Assembly: GCA_029688825.1 (NCBI GenBank)
Contig: JARUKX010000006.1
Coordinates: forward strand, 111,337 to 175,336
DNA: 64,000 nt
Source of the DNA: Haloarculaceae archaeon H-GB1-1
Lineage (GTDB): Archaea; Halobacteriota; Halobacteria; Halobacteriales; Haloarculaceae
Reading direction: 5' to 3'
Position numbers and translations under genes: made by a program. The stretch's first letter is position 1; every line of letters starts with the position of its first letter. Below, piece after piece: positions 18,938-27,363 of this stretch. The notes under the pieces are model-generated. The model was not told the DNA's origin and did no database searches. It saw only the letters and a program-made list of their open reading frames with translations.

Positions 18938-20551
18938 TTACTCGGCGGGGGAGACGTCCGTGACGGTCCCGACGCCCTTGCTGGACCCCTCGCGGAAGAC
19001 GAACCGCTGACCCTCCTCGACGAGGTAGGGTCGGAACTTGAAGCGGACGCGGGTCTTCCCGTTGTCACCGGGGAGCAACTGCCCACCCTCGGGGAAGAAC
19101 GCGGCGGCCTCGCTGACGGTTTCGAGGTGGACGACGGGTTCGTAGCCGTCGCCGATGTTCGTCGGGTGGTTGAGGACCATCACCTCGGCCTCGAACTCCC
19201 GCACTGGCGTGGGGTCCGCCTCGCGGGGGAGCAACACCATGCCGCGCTGGACCTCCGATTGTGCGACGCCCTTCAGGGCGATGCCGACGATGCGACCCGC
19301 GCGGGCTTCGTCGACCCTGTGATAGTGCATCTCGATGGACCGCGCCTCGACCTCGCGGAAGGTCCCGTCGGCCATCGGGCCGAGCAGGAGTTCGTCGCCG
19401 GCTTCGACGGTCCCGGACTTGACCGTGCCCGACGCGACCGCGCCGACCCCGGTCACGCTGTAGCTTCGGTCGACGTACATCGCGAAGTCGCCGTCCTCCG
19501 CGCCCGCGGTCTTCGGCAGGCGCTCCAGCAGTTCGTCCAGCGTGTCCATGCCCGTCTCGCTCACCGCGCTGGTCGAGAGGATGGGAACGACCGTCTCGTC
19601 GATCTCCTCGACGGCGGCGTCGACGCCGTGGCGCTCGATGCGGAGCGGGGTCTTGCCGACGTCGCGCAAGAGGCGTTCGACCTCTCGTTCGACCTCGGCG
19701 AGTCTGGTGTCGCCGACGAGGTCCGCCTTCGTGAGCGCGACCACGGTCGGGAGTTCGGTCGCGAGCAGGATGCCCAGATGCTCGCGCGTGGTCTTCGTCG
19801 GCCCGTCGTCGGCGGCGACGGTCAACAGCCCGTAGTCGATCTTCTGGCCGACCAGCCCGCGGATGGTCGTCCGCAGCCACGGCTCGTGGCCCACCGTATC
19901 GACGAACGAGACGAGCCGGTCGGCCTCCTCGACGACGCGGGCACGGTCGCTCTTCCGATGTGGGTTGTCCATCCTGACCGGACCGTCGTCGTCGAAGCCG
20001 TAGACGGCGTAGGAGAGGTCTGCCGAGAGCCCGCGCTCGACCTCGTGGGGCTGAACGTCGAGGAAGCTCCGCGTGCCGCCCTCCCCGTCGTCGGTCTCAC
20101 CCGTCACGAGCGAGCCGACGAGCGTCGACTTCCCGTGGTCGACGTGGCCGGCCGTCCCGACCACGATGTGCTCGTCGTCCTCCAGCACGGCCCCTTCGCG
20201 TATCGTGGCGACGCCGACGATGCCCCGTTCGTCGTGTTCGCCGACGCCCCACGTCTGTACTTCCTCGATGTGCGCCCCTGCTTCCTCGGCGAGAAACGAC
20301 AGTACGTCCATCGATTCGGAGAACTCGTCTGGAGAGATGCCGGCGATACCGCCGTCGTCGGTGACCCCGACGACGTAGGTCGCCTCTCCCTCGCCCGAGA
20401 GGACCCGGTGCCGGAGCTGGGCCGCGAGGCTCTCCAGGCGTCCCTCGGTGAGGTGTAGATGTCTGGTGAGCCGCTCCTTGAATTCGACGCTGCCGCCTTC
20501 GCGCTCGCCGCGTTCGAGTGCGTGCTCGAGCGCAGCGCGGTCGGCGCTCAT
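18938..20551 (-). CDS. GTPBP1/GTPBP2-like translational GTPase
   Basis: A 537-residue GTPase of the EF-1A superfamily. The N-terminal roughly 110 residues are unlike EF-1A. The G domain follows, with G1 GTAGHVDHGKSTLVG near residue 112, the G3 region FVDTVGHEPW (DxxGH with Val) and G4 ALTKADL, and then two beta-barrel domains. The C-terminus has VRFKFRPYLVEEGQRF. Eukaryotic GTPBP1/2 proteins take part in ribosome rescue and mRNA decay; the archaeal role is untested. ATG 20551 fits the family start. Confidence 0.88.
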   Translation of the reverse strand: MSADRAALEHALERGEREGGSVEFKERLTRHLHLTEGRLESLAAQLRHRVLSGEGEATYVVGVTDDGGIAGISPDEFSESMDVLSFLAEEAGAHIEEVQTWGVGEHDERGIVGVATIREGAVLEDDEHIVVGTAGHVDHGKSTLVGSLVTGETDDGEGGTRSFLDVQPHEVERGLSADLSYAVYGFDDDGPVRMDNPHRKSDRARVVEEADRLVSFVDTVGHEPWLRTTIRGLVGQKIDYGLLTVAADDGPTKTTREHLGILLATELPTVVALTKADLVGDTRLAEVEREVERLLRDVGKTPLRIERHGVDAAVEEIDETVVPILSTSAVSETGMDTLDELLERLPKTAGAEDGDFAMYVDRSYSVTGVGAVASGTVKSGTVEAGDELLLGPMADGTFREVEARSIEMHYHRVDEARAGRIVGIALKGVAQSEVQRGMVLLPREADPTPVREFEAEVMVLNHPTNIGDGYEPVVHLETVSEAAAFFPEGGQLLPGDNGKTRVRFKFRPYLVEEGQRFVFREGSSKGVGTVTDVSPAE

Positions 20552-20642
20552 GCGAGTCGGTAACGGGGCACGGAATAAAAGCCTTCCCCGGAAATCGACA
20601 CATGTGAGGGCTATACCTATCAATAGCTCTCACGAGCGGTTC

Positions 20643-21623
20643 TCAGGTCCAGCGGTCGAGTCCGGTCTGGACGAGCGAGTCCTCGATGCGCTCGAATCCG
20701 CGTTCGACCTCACCGGCGTCGACCTCCCACTCGTCGACGACGAACCTGCGGGCGGCGTCGAGGTCCGGGTCGAGGTCGGTGTCGAAGGAGTACTCGTCTG
20801 TCACCGCGGGGTCGAGGAACAGGGACCGGATGCGGTCGGCCTGCTCGACGTGCTCGCCGCGGGCTTCGAGTACCGCCCAGAGGTCGCCGTGTTCCTTGAT
20901 CTCCGTGATGGCCGTCTTCGGGCCGATGCCGTCAACTCCGGGGTTGAAGTCCGTCCCCATGAGGATGGCGGCGTCGACCAGTTGCTCCCAGGTGATGCCG
21001 TGGTGGTCCAGCGTCGCCTCGAAGTCCATCAGTTCCGGGTTGCCCTTGCTCGTGAGTTGCCGCAGCGTCAGCGGCGCACCGAGCAAGAGCGCGTCGTAGT
21101 CCTCGGTGCCGACGTAGTCCACGTCGCCCTGACGAGCCATGTAGGCCGCCTGTCCCTCCCCCTCAGCAGGAGCGTCGACGACCGGGACGTCCAGCAGGTC
21201 GAGGAGGTCGCGCGTCGTGTCGACGATGGTCTGCGTGAGCCGCTGCGTGCGCGATTCGAGGCGCGCGACTTCGACACTATCGCCCCGTTCGCGGGCGTCT
21301 TCGAGCCGGGATTCATCCTTCTCACGGCGCTCTCGGCGTTCTTCGATTTCGTCTTCTTTCAGCTCCGTCACCGCGCCGTCGAAGACGAATATCGGGGTGA
21401 TGTCGTGCTCGAAGAACTTCGGCAACCCCTGCACGACGCCGACGAGGTTCGCGACCTCGGTTCCGTCCGCTGTCGTGTACTTGTGGTCGCTCGTCCACTT
21501 CACCGTCGTCGTCAGGTATCGGTAGAGCCAGTTGTGCGCGTCGACCGCAACGACCGAGTTCGACACCTCGTCGAACGACACCTCCTCGATGACCGCCAGG
21601 TCCCGGAGACTCGCGTTTCCCAT
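20643..21623 (-). CDS. fen: Flap endonuclease 1
   Basis: Structure-specific nuclease for Okazaki-fragment maturation and repair, 326 residues. The N-domain ([21 protein letters not shown]) and I-domain ([26 protein letters not shown]) acidic metal ligands are present. The H3TH motif reads GIGPKTA. The C-terminus ends QTGLDRWT, a degenerate PCNA-interacting box (Q, L and an aromatic residue kept, second aromatic lost). ATG 21623 gives the conserved MGNASLRDL start. Confidence 0.95.
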   Translation of the reverse strand: MGNASLRDLAVIEEVSFDEVSNSVVAVDAHNWLYRYLTTTVKWTSDHKYTTADGTEVANLVGVVQGLPKFFEHDITPIFVFDGAVTELKEDEIEERRERREKDESRLEDARERGDSVEVARLESRTQRLTQTIVDTTRDLLDLLDVPVVDAPAEGEGQAAYMARQGDVDYVGTEDYDALLLGAPLTLRQLTSKGNPELMDFEATLDHHGITWEQLVDAAILMGTDFNPGVDGIGPKTAITEIKEHGDLWAVLEARGEHVEQADRIRSLFLDPAVTDEYSFDTDLDPDLDAARRFVVDEWEVDAGEVERGFERIEDSLVQTGLDRWT

Positions 21624-21680
21624 TGCCGATGGGTACGGGCGTGGAGACATTGAATCTCCCGACCCGTACTCGTCGGCACA

Positions 21681-22214
21681 TCACTCGGGACCGACGAGCG
21701 TCTCCGGTGGGTCGACGCCGACCTTCGCCCGCAAGAAGTCCGCTTCGGGGTCGCTAACGTCGCGGTTCCGGAACACGTCGAGGCCGGACTGGTACGAGTC
21801 GGCGTCGGCCGTGTCCCCCGTTTCCATGACGAGTTCGGCGACCCCGGTCTCCTCGCCGACGTAGACGAAGCCAGCCCTGTACGCGGCCTGGTACGCGAAG
21901 GGGTTGTTGACCGCGATCTTGACCCGTTCGTAGCCACGGTCCCGGGCGCGGGCCACGGTGAACGTCAGGAGCGGCGGCCCGACGCCCTCGCCCCGGTAGT
22001 CGTCCCGGACGGTGACGTACCTGATCCAGAGCGTCTCGGCGTCGGTGCGGTCCTCGTTGAAGGCGGTCGCGCCGACGATCTCACCGCCGGATTCGGGCCG
22101 CGCCACGGCCTTGCCCGTACTGGACATGACGAACTTCCCGGCGTAGCTGAACCGGCGATAATCGAGCTGGAGCGTCGGTCCGTCCGGCGGCCACCCCAGC
22201 AGCGAGAACTCCAT
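21681..22214 (-). CDS. GNAT-family N-acetyltransferase
   Basis: A 177-residue acetyltransferase. The acetyl-CoA-binding motif A is VTVRDDYRGEGVGPPLLTFT near residue 67 (R-x-x-G-x-G/A pattern), followed by RVKIAVNNPFAYQAAYRAGF. The substrate is unknown. It is divergent from nothing: the upstream side is a 400-bp non-coding region with hairpins. ATG 22214 is used because the frame further upstream shows no haloarchaeal protein character. Confidence 0.82.
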   Translation of the reverse strand: MEFSLLGWPPDGPTLQLDYRRFSYAGKFVMSSTGKAVARPESGGEIVGATAFNEDRTDAETLWIRYVTVRDDYRGEGVGPPLLTFTVARARDRGYERVKIAVNNPFAYQAAYRAGFVYVGEETGVAELVMETGDTADADSYQSGLDVFRNRDVSDPEADFLRAKVGVDPPETLVGPE

Positions 22215-22612
22215 GGCCCCGACTACGCGTTCCAGCCGGGTAGCCCTTGTGCGAGCGTCACAGTATCGGACAGCCCGCAGTCGCCCATCGTGTGGAGTGG
22301 TCCGGGAGTCGCGGCGATTCGACGACTGACGAGATTGTATAATGTATCCCAAACTGTAAATTGAATCAAATAATTTTAGTATTATGATTCTGGAATTCTG
22401 GATGGCACCTGCTGGTGCCAACTTGGAACCCCCCTTTAGCTATGGAGGTCGTCAGTGGCGGTCACGTCCGCCACTTCTCGTGGTGACCCCACAGCTATTC
22501 TCCGATCGACGACCGATTCCACCGTCGCGGCCGACGCCGATCGACGTCGCTCCGCAGCGACAGCATCGTGAAAGTCTCGACGTCCCGAACGTCGAGACGC
22601 AGCAATGACGGG
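22215..22612. other. Non-coding 398-bp stretch with AT-rich core and three hairpins
   Basis: No convincing gene is present. The stretch 22334-22386 is very AT-rich, with TATA-like TGTATAATGTA at 22335-22345. Three perfect stems follow: TGGCACC/GGTGCCA at 22403-22420, an 8-bp stem with GTGGCGG/CCGCCAC at 22454-22475, and GTCTCGACG/CGTCGAGAC at 22574-22598. The last lies just beyond the sdhA stop on the minus strand and may act as a 3'-end structure for the sdh mRNA. The others could belong to a plus-strand RNA. Confidence 0.5.
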
Positions 22613-24436
22613 TCAGTACGAGCGCTCTTTCGGCTCGTAGGTCTTCTCCGCACCCTCCAGGATGACGGGTTTGTAGTACAGTTCCGGGTCGCCGTCGTTC
22701 CAGGCCAGCATCGTGTGCTTGATCCAGTTCTCGTCGTCTCGGTACTGGTACTCCTGTCGCCAGTGCGCGCCGCGGAACTCCTCGCGAGCCAGTGCGCCCG
22801 CCGTGATGGCCTCCGCCAGGTCGATGATGTTCCGCGTTTCGATGGTCTGGATGAGGTCCGTGTTGTACGTCCGCGAGGGGTCGTGGACGGAGACGTCCTG
22901 ATAGTGCTCGCGAGCGCCGCGGATATCCCGAAGCGCCTGCTTCAGGCCGTCCTCGTTCCGGAAGACGTTGACGTTCTCGGTCATCGTCTCCTGGATGTCC
23001 GCACGGACCTCGGCGTGATTGACGCCGTCGCCGTCCATGAGCGAGTCGACGCGCTCGCGTGCGCGTTCGACGGCGGCTTCGACGGTCGAGGCTGCTCCCG
23101 TCACTGCACCGCCGTCGGCCGCGACGTCGGTCCCGCCGACGGCACCGAGTTCGACCGGCGAGTCGAGGTCCCCGTCCTCGCTCTTGGCCTCGTAGCCGGT
23201 CTCGATTTCGGGGGCACCGATGTCCGCGCCGGCCGCGTCCGTGCCCGCGCGAGCGCCGAACACGAGTAGTTCGGGCAGTGCGTTGCCGCCCAGGCGGTTC
23301 GCACCGTGGAGGCTGACGCAGGCGCACTCGCCGGCGGCGTACAGCCCGGAGATGCAGGATTCGCCGTTCTCGTCGACCTCGATGCCGCCCATCGCGTAGT
23401 GCTGACCGGGCTTGACGGGCATCGGCTCGTCCAGGCCGTCGACGCCCTCGAAGTCCTCGGCGAGGTGGAGGATGTTCTCCAGGCGGTCGATGATGCGCTC
23501 CTCGCCGAGGTGGCGCATGTCGAGGTGGACGTACTCGTCCTCGATGCCGCGGCCCGCGTTGATCTCCGTGAGTTCGGCCCGGGAGACGACGTCCCGGGAC
23601 GCGAGTTCGCCGTCGTTGTTCGCGTAGCCGTGCTCGAACATCAGCCGCTCCTTCTCGGCGTTGTAGAGGATGCCGCCCTCACCGCGGACGCCCTCGGAGA
23701 TGAGGACCCCCGTGGACGGGAGCGTCGTCGGATGGAACTGGATCATCTCCATGTCCTCCAGTGGGACGCCGGCGCGGTAGGCCATGGCCGGACCGTCGCC
23801 GGTGTTCGCGACGGCGTTCGTCGTGTGGTCGAACACCTGTCCCGGCCCGCCGGTTGCCAGGATCGTTCCCTTCCGGCCCTTGAAGCCCTCGATTTCGCCG
23901 GTCTGGATGTCGTAGGCGACGACGCCGTGACACTCTCGCTCGGACGGGTCGTCCTCGTCCGTGACGGCGAGGTCGAGGACGTACCACTCGTCGTAGACCT
24001 CGATACCGCGCTTGACCACCTGCTCGTACATCGTGTGCAGGAGGTGGTGGCCGGTCTCCGCGCCCGCGTACGTCGTTCGCGGGTGCGAGAGGCCGCCGAA
24101 CGGTCGCTGGGAGACCTTGCCGTCGTCCTCTCGGGAGAACGGCATGCCCCAGTGTTCCAGCTGGATGACCTCCTCCGGAGCGTCCTGTGCGAAGGTGTCG
24201 ATGGCCGGCGCGTCGCCGAGGTAGTCCGACCCCTTCATGGTGTCGTAGGCGTGAAGCTCCCAGGAGTCCTCGGGGTGGAGCGCGGCGTTGATGCCGCCTT
24301 CCGCCGCGCCCGTGTGGCTCCGCACCGGGTGGAGTTTCGTCACCATCGCAACGTCCGCGCCTTCTTCGTGGGCGGCGATGGCCGCCCGTAGTCCGGCACC
24401 GCCTGCACCGACGACGAGTACGTCGTGTTCGTACAT
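22613..24436 (-). CDS. sdhA: Succinate dehydrogenase flavoprotein subunit
   Basis: Catalytic FAD subunit of complex II, 607 residues, and last gene of the sdhCDBA operon. The dinucleotide fold is VLVVGAGGAGLRAA at residues 6-19. SHTGAAEGGINAAL contains the FAD-linking and substrate-site histidine region, and HPTTLPSTGVLISEGVRGEGG holds active-site residues. It starts four bases after the sdhB stop. The length fits archaeal SdhA. Confidence 0.97.
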   Translation of the reverse strand: MYEHDVLVVGAGGAGLRAAIAAHEEGADVAMVTKLHPVRSHTGAAEGGINAALHPEDSWELHAYDTMKGSDYLGDAPAIDTFAQDAPEEVIQLEHWGMPFSREDDGKVSQRPFGGLSHPRTTYAGAETGHHLLHTMYEQVVKRGIEVYDEWYVLDLAVTDEDDPSERECHGVVAYDIQTGEIEGFKGRKGTILATGGPGQVFDHTTNAVANTGDGPAMAYRAGVPLEDMEMIQFHPTTLPSTGVLISEGVRGEGGILYNAEKERLMFEHGYANNDGELASRDVVSRAELTEINAGRGIEDEYVHLDMRHLGEERIIDRLENILHLAEDFEGVDGLDEPMPVKPGQHYAMGGIEVDENGESCISGLYAAGECACVSLHGANRLGGNALPELLVFGARAGTDAAGADIGAPEIETGYEAKSEDGDLDSPVELGAVGGTDVAADGGAVTGAASTVEAAVERARERVDSLMDGDGVNHAEVRADIQETMTENVNVFRNEDGLKQALRDIRGAREHYQDVSVHDPSRTYNTDLIQTIETRNIIDLAEAITAGALAREEFRGAHWRQEYQYRDDENWIKHTMLAWNDGDPELYYKPVILEGAEKTYEPKERSY

Positions 24437-24440
24437 TGAA

Positions 24441-25319
24441 TCACCAGAATTTGAGGTTACTCTTGACCGCTTCGCGTTTCAGTTCCTGGATGTGCTCGGT
24501 GAGGGGAATGTCCTTCGGGCACACCTCGGTGCAGGAGAACTGCGTCTGACAGCGCCAGACGCCGTGTTCCTGCTCCATAATCTCCATCCGCTTCTCCTTG
24601 CGCTCGTCGCCCTCGCGTTCGTCCATCGCGAAGCGATAGGCCTTGTTGATGGCCGCCGGGCCGAGATACTGATTGTCTCCGGCCGCGATGTTACAGGAGG
24701 ACATGCACGCGCCACACCAGATACAGCGCGTGGACATCTTGATCTTCTCGCGGTTCTCGCGGCTCTGGCGCTGCTCGGCCATGTCGTCGCTCGGTAGCTC
24801 GTCGGGGTCGAAGTACGGCTCGACGGATTCCATCTGGTCGTAGAAGTGCTCCATGTCGACGACGAGGTCCTTGACGACGTCCTGGTGGGGCAGCGGCTCG
24901 ATGCGGACCGGTTCGTCGAGGTCCGAGAGCTGCGTCTTGCAGCCGAGTCGCTGCCGTCCGTTGATGAACAGCGCGTCGGACCCGCAGATGGCCTGCCGGC
25001 AGGAATGCCGGAAGGTGAGCGACGAATCGTACGTGTCCCGCGCGTAGATGAGCGCGTCGAGGACGGTCATCCCCTTGTAGAACGGGACGTGGAAGTCATC
25101 GAAGCGCGGTTCGCGCTTGCCTTCGACCTCCGGGTCGTACCGGAACACCTTCAGGAGGACCGTCTCCTCGTCGGACTCCGTTTCGGCGGCCTGTCGAGCC
25201 TTCTCGGTCTGTCGCTCGCGCTTTTCGGCTCGGCGGCGCTCGCCCGGCGACGACGCCGGGGCCTCCGAGTCGGACTGTCCAGTCGCTTCGCTGTCTTCGT
25301 CTGTCGTTTGCGTGCTCAT
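24441..25319 (-). CDS. sdhB: Succinate dehydrogenase iron-sulfur subunit
   Basis: Electron-transfer subunit of complex II with three clusters, 292 residues. An N-terminal extension of about 55 residues is highly charged and probably disordered or coiled; it is unusual compared with bacterial SdhB. The [2Fe-2S] ligands are in HSCRQAICGSDA and the later C of LGCK. The [4Fe-4S]/[3Fe-4S] ligands are in CIWCGACMSSC and CQTQFSCTEVCPKDIP. The start ATG overlaps the sdhD stop (ATGA). Confidence 0.95.
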   Translation of the reverse strand: MSTQTTDEDSEATGQSDSEAPASSPGERRRAEKRERQTEKARQAAETESDEETVLLKVFRYDPEVEGKREPRFDDFHVPFYKGMTVLDALIYARDTYDSSLTFRHSCRQAICGSDALFINGRQRLGCKTQLSDLDEPVRIEPLPHQDVVKDLVVDMEHFYDQMESVEPYFDPDELPSDDMAEQRQSRENREKIKMSTRCIWCGACMSSCNIAAGDNQYLGPAAINKAYRFAMDEREGDERKEKRMEIMEQEHGVWRCQTQFSCTEVCPKDIPLTEHIQELKREAVKSNLKFW

Positions 25320-25681
25320 AGTAGATTGGTCATGGCGATTGCGACGCGCGTCCCCTGCAGGATCAACAGGAGCCCTGCCAGCGCCAACACGCCGCCGACG
25401 GCGCGCTTTCTGGAGCCTTCGAGTCCCATGTTGATGAGGGCGTTGTAGACGCCGTTGACGCCGTGGAAGGTGGCGGTCACGAGGAAGAGCCACATCGTGG
25501 CGAAGTAGCCCACCTGGCTCATCCGTGCCTGCGTTCCCAGGAACGTGATGTCGGCGGCGTGATTGACGAAGTGCAACAGCATGAAGTGGAACGCCAGGAC
25601 GCCGATGAGGAACACCGCCGTAAGTCGCTGCAGGACCCAGCGGGTCCCGCCTCGCTGGAACGAGGAGTACTGTTCCGCCAT
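25316..25681 (-). CDS. sdhD: Succinate dehydrogenase membrane anchor subunit D
   Basis: A 121-residue membrane anchor with three predicted helices (about 18-40, 57-80, 93-115). The FHFMLLHFVNHA segment has histidines suited to heme or quinone binding. It overlaps sdhC by one base at the start (TGATG) and sdhB at the end (ATGA). Assignment rests on the operon position and helix pattern typical of haloarchaeal complex II. Confidence 0.9.
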   Translation of the reverse strand: MAEQYSSFQRGGTRWVLQRLTAVFLIGVLAFHFMLLHFVNHAADITFLGTQARMSQVGYFATMWLFLVTATFHGVNGVYNALINMGLEGSRKRAVGGVLALAGLLLILQGTRVAIAMTNLL

Positions 25682-26076
25682 CAGAGCTTCCCCCCGACGA
25701 AGGTCGGCACGCTGGCGACGACGATGGCCCCTGTCAGAACCAGCGAGAGGTAGAAGGTCTTGTCCTGTGCAGTGAGTCCCATCCCGAGGTCGACGAACAG
25801 CAAGCGGATGCCGTTCAGGATGTGGAAGACGGCGACTGCGAGCAGTCCGACTTCCAGTAATCGGACGATGAGGAGGTCTTCGAGACCGCTGATGGTGTTG
25901 GTATACACCGTCGGGTCGGCTGCCGTCGCCGTGCTCAGGACGGCGATGTGAGTGAACAAGTACCCGATGAGCACCCACCCGGTGAACTTGTGGAACACCC
26001 AGGCCCACATGCCGGCAGAGAAGTCCCGCCAGCGACCGAAGTCCTCGATTGTCCCGCGATCGTAAGACTGGCTCAT
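25681..26076 (-). CDS. sdhC: Succinate dehydrogenase cytochrome b-type subunit C
   Basis: First gene of the sdhCDBA operon, 131 residues with three predicted helices. The [21 protein letters not shown] segment has the conserved HKFTG motif of SdhC, and [13 protein letters not shown] carries the usual His-Ile/Val-Asn-Gly-Ile-Arg heme/quinone motif. ATG 26076 (MSQSYDRG) is chosen over upstream in-frame ATGs because the family begins here. Confidence 0.9.
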   Translation of the reverse strand: MSQSYDRGTIEDFGRWRDFSAGMWAWVFHKFTGWVLIGYLFTHIAVLSTATAADPTVYTNTISGLEDLLIVRLLEVGLLAVAVFHILNGIRLLFVDLGMGLTAQDKTFYLSLVLTGAIVVASVPTFVGGKL

Positions 26077-26225
26077 ACGTTCGGCCCTCGGTGTGGAGTG
26101 GGTAAAGTAGTTGTCCCCTTCCATGTGCCCTTCTGATCGAGTCGCTGTCACGTGAACGTGGCTCGGTGGGACGAACGGTCAGCTGTCGAGATATGCCCCC
26201 GAAATCGACGCCGAAAGCGGAACGC

Positions 26226-27248
26226 TCATTTTGCCGCCATTCGTGCCTCGCCGTTCCGCTCGATCGCCCGCTGGGTCCGTTCGTCGAGCTTGACGAGATG
26301 GCAGACGGGATTGCCGGGATAGACGAGCGGGTTCTCCAGCACGCCGACGAGCAACCCGGCGAACGGGGCTTCGATCTTCGTCGAATCCGTCTTGAACGGG
26401 TTCGCGATGGTACAGATCGCTTCGCCTTCGTGGACGAAGTCCCCGCCCTCGTGATGCATGTCCACGAGTCCGCCGGCGTCGGCCCGGATCCAGGTCTTCT
26501 CCTCCCACCCCTCGATGATGGTCCGCCAGCCCGGCCACCGAACGGCCTCCGTCTGGAGAAGCCCGAACTCGGCAAGGACGCTCCGGACGCCGTCGAGCGC
26601 GTTGTCGATATGCCTGCGCTGGAAGCGGTGGGCCTCGCCCATCTCGACGGTGATCGTCGGGATGTCGAGGTCGCTCGCCTCCCGGCGGAGCGTCCCCTCG
26701 GAGCCGTCGCTGGAGATGATGACGTTCGACGCGAACGCCTTCGCGACGCGCGCGACCTCGTCGTCCTCCATATCGGCCCTGACGTGGAGCATGTTCGTTC
26801 GCCCACGCGTGGACGTGTGGAGGTCGACGCCGAGATCACAGGGCGCGATGAAGTTGTGGAAGATGCTGTCGGCCATCCGCTTCGCGCTGGTGCTCTCGGG
26901 GTCGCCGGGGAACGAGCGATTGAGGTCGCGGTCGTATATCGGAAGGTATCGCTGCTGGGCGATGAACCCCGGAACGTTCAGGACCGGGAGGCAGACGAGC
27001 GTCCCGTGGAGGTCGTCGTGTTCCCACTCGTGGGCGACCTCACGGACCACCTCGACGCCGTTCAGCTCGTCGCCGTGTGAGGCGGCGGAGAGAAAGACCG
27101 TCGGTCCCGCCGCCTCCCCGTTGATTATCGTGACCGGCATCCGGACTGGGTCGCCCAGGTACGTCTCGGTGACCGTATACCGGAGGTTCTGCGTCTCCCC
27201 AGGGTCGACCCGTCCACCGTCGTAGGTGAACGGCTCGGGTGAAGCCAT
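26226..27248 (-). CDS. Succinylglutamate desuccinylase/aspartoacylase-family deacylase
   Basis: Zinc carboxypeptidase-fold amidohydrolase of the AstE/AspA family, 340 residues. Zinc ligands are seen in SAASHGDELNG (HxxE) and in the later GVDLHT. NRSFPGDP carries the substrate-binding Asn-Arg pair. The C-terminal roughly 90 residues are a biotinyl-like barrel (GGLVDMHHEGGDFVHEGEAI). It is divergent from rimK with 115 bp between starts. The pairing with a RimK ligase suggests removal of amino acids or acyl groups that RimK adds; that is inference from gene context described for RimK systems. Confidence 0.85.
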   Translation of the reverse strand: MASPEPFTYDGGRVDPGETQNLRYTVTETYLGDPVRMPVTIINGEAAGPTVFLSAASHGDELNGVEVVREVAHEWEHDDLHGTLVCLPVLNVPGFIAQQRYLPIYDRDLNRSFPGDPESTSAKRMADSIFHNFIAPCDLGVDLHTSTRGRTNMLHVRADMEDDEVARVAKAFASNVIISSDGSEGTLRREASDLDIPTITVEMGEAHRFQRRHIDNALDGVRSVLAEFGLLQTEAVRWPGWRTIIEGWEEKTWIRADAGGLVDMHHEGGDFVHEGEAICTIANPFKTDSTKIEAPFAGLLVGVLENPLVYPGNPVCHLVKLDERTQRAIERNGEARMAAK

Positions 27249-27363
27249 GACAACCCCTGGGATGGCGAGGCCCATACATGTAGCGACCTGCCCAGCCCTT
27301 CGGCAGGCCTCGGCCCCGAACGTTTCCACAGAGCCTTTTATCCGGCCGCCTGAATTTCGGGCC

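Noticed and set aside
22384..22608. 74-codon plus-strand frame after an AT-rich block
   Set aside because: The product is basic and Pro/Arg-rich, unlike haloarchaeal proteins, and it runs through two strong hairpins. A structured RNA is a better explanation.
27226..27363. Upstream extension of rimK to an earlier ATG
   Set aside because: The extension overlaps the divergent deacylase start, and the TTTTAT promoter lies 25-30 bases before ATG 27364.
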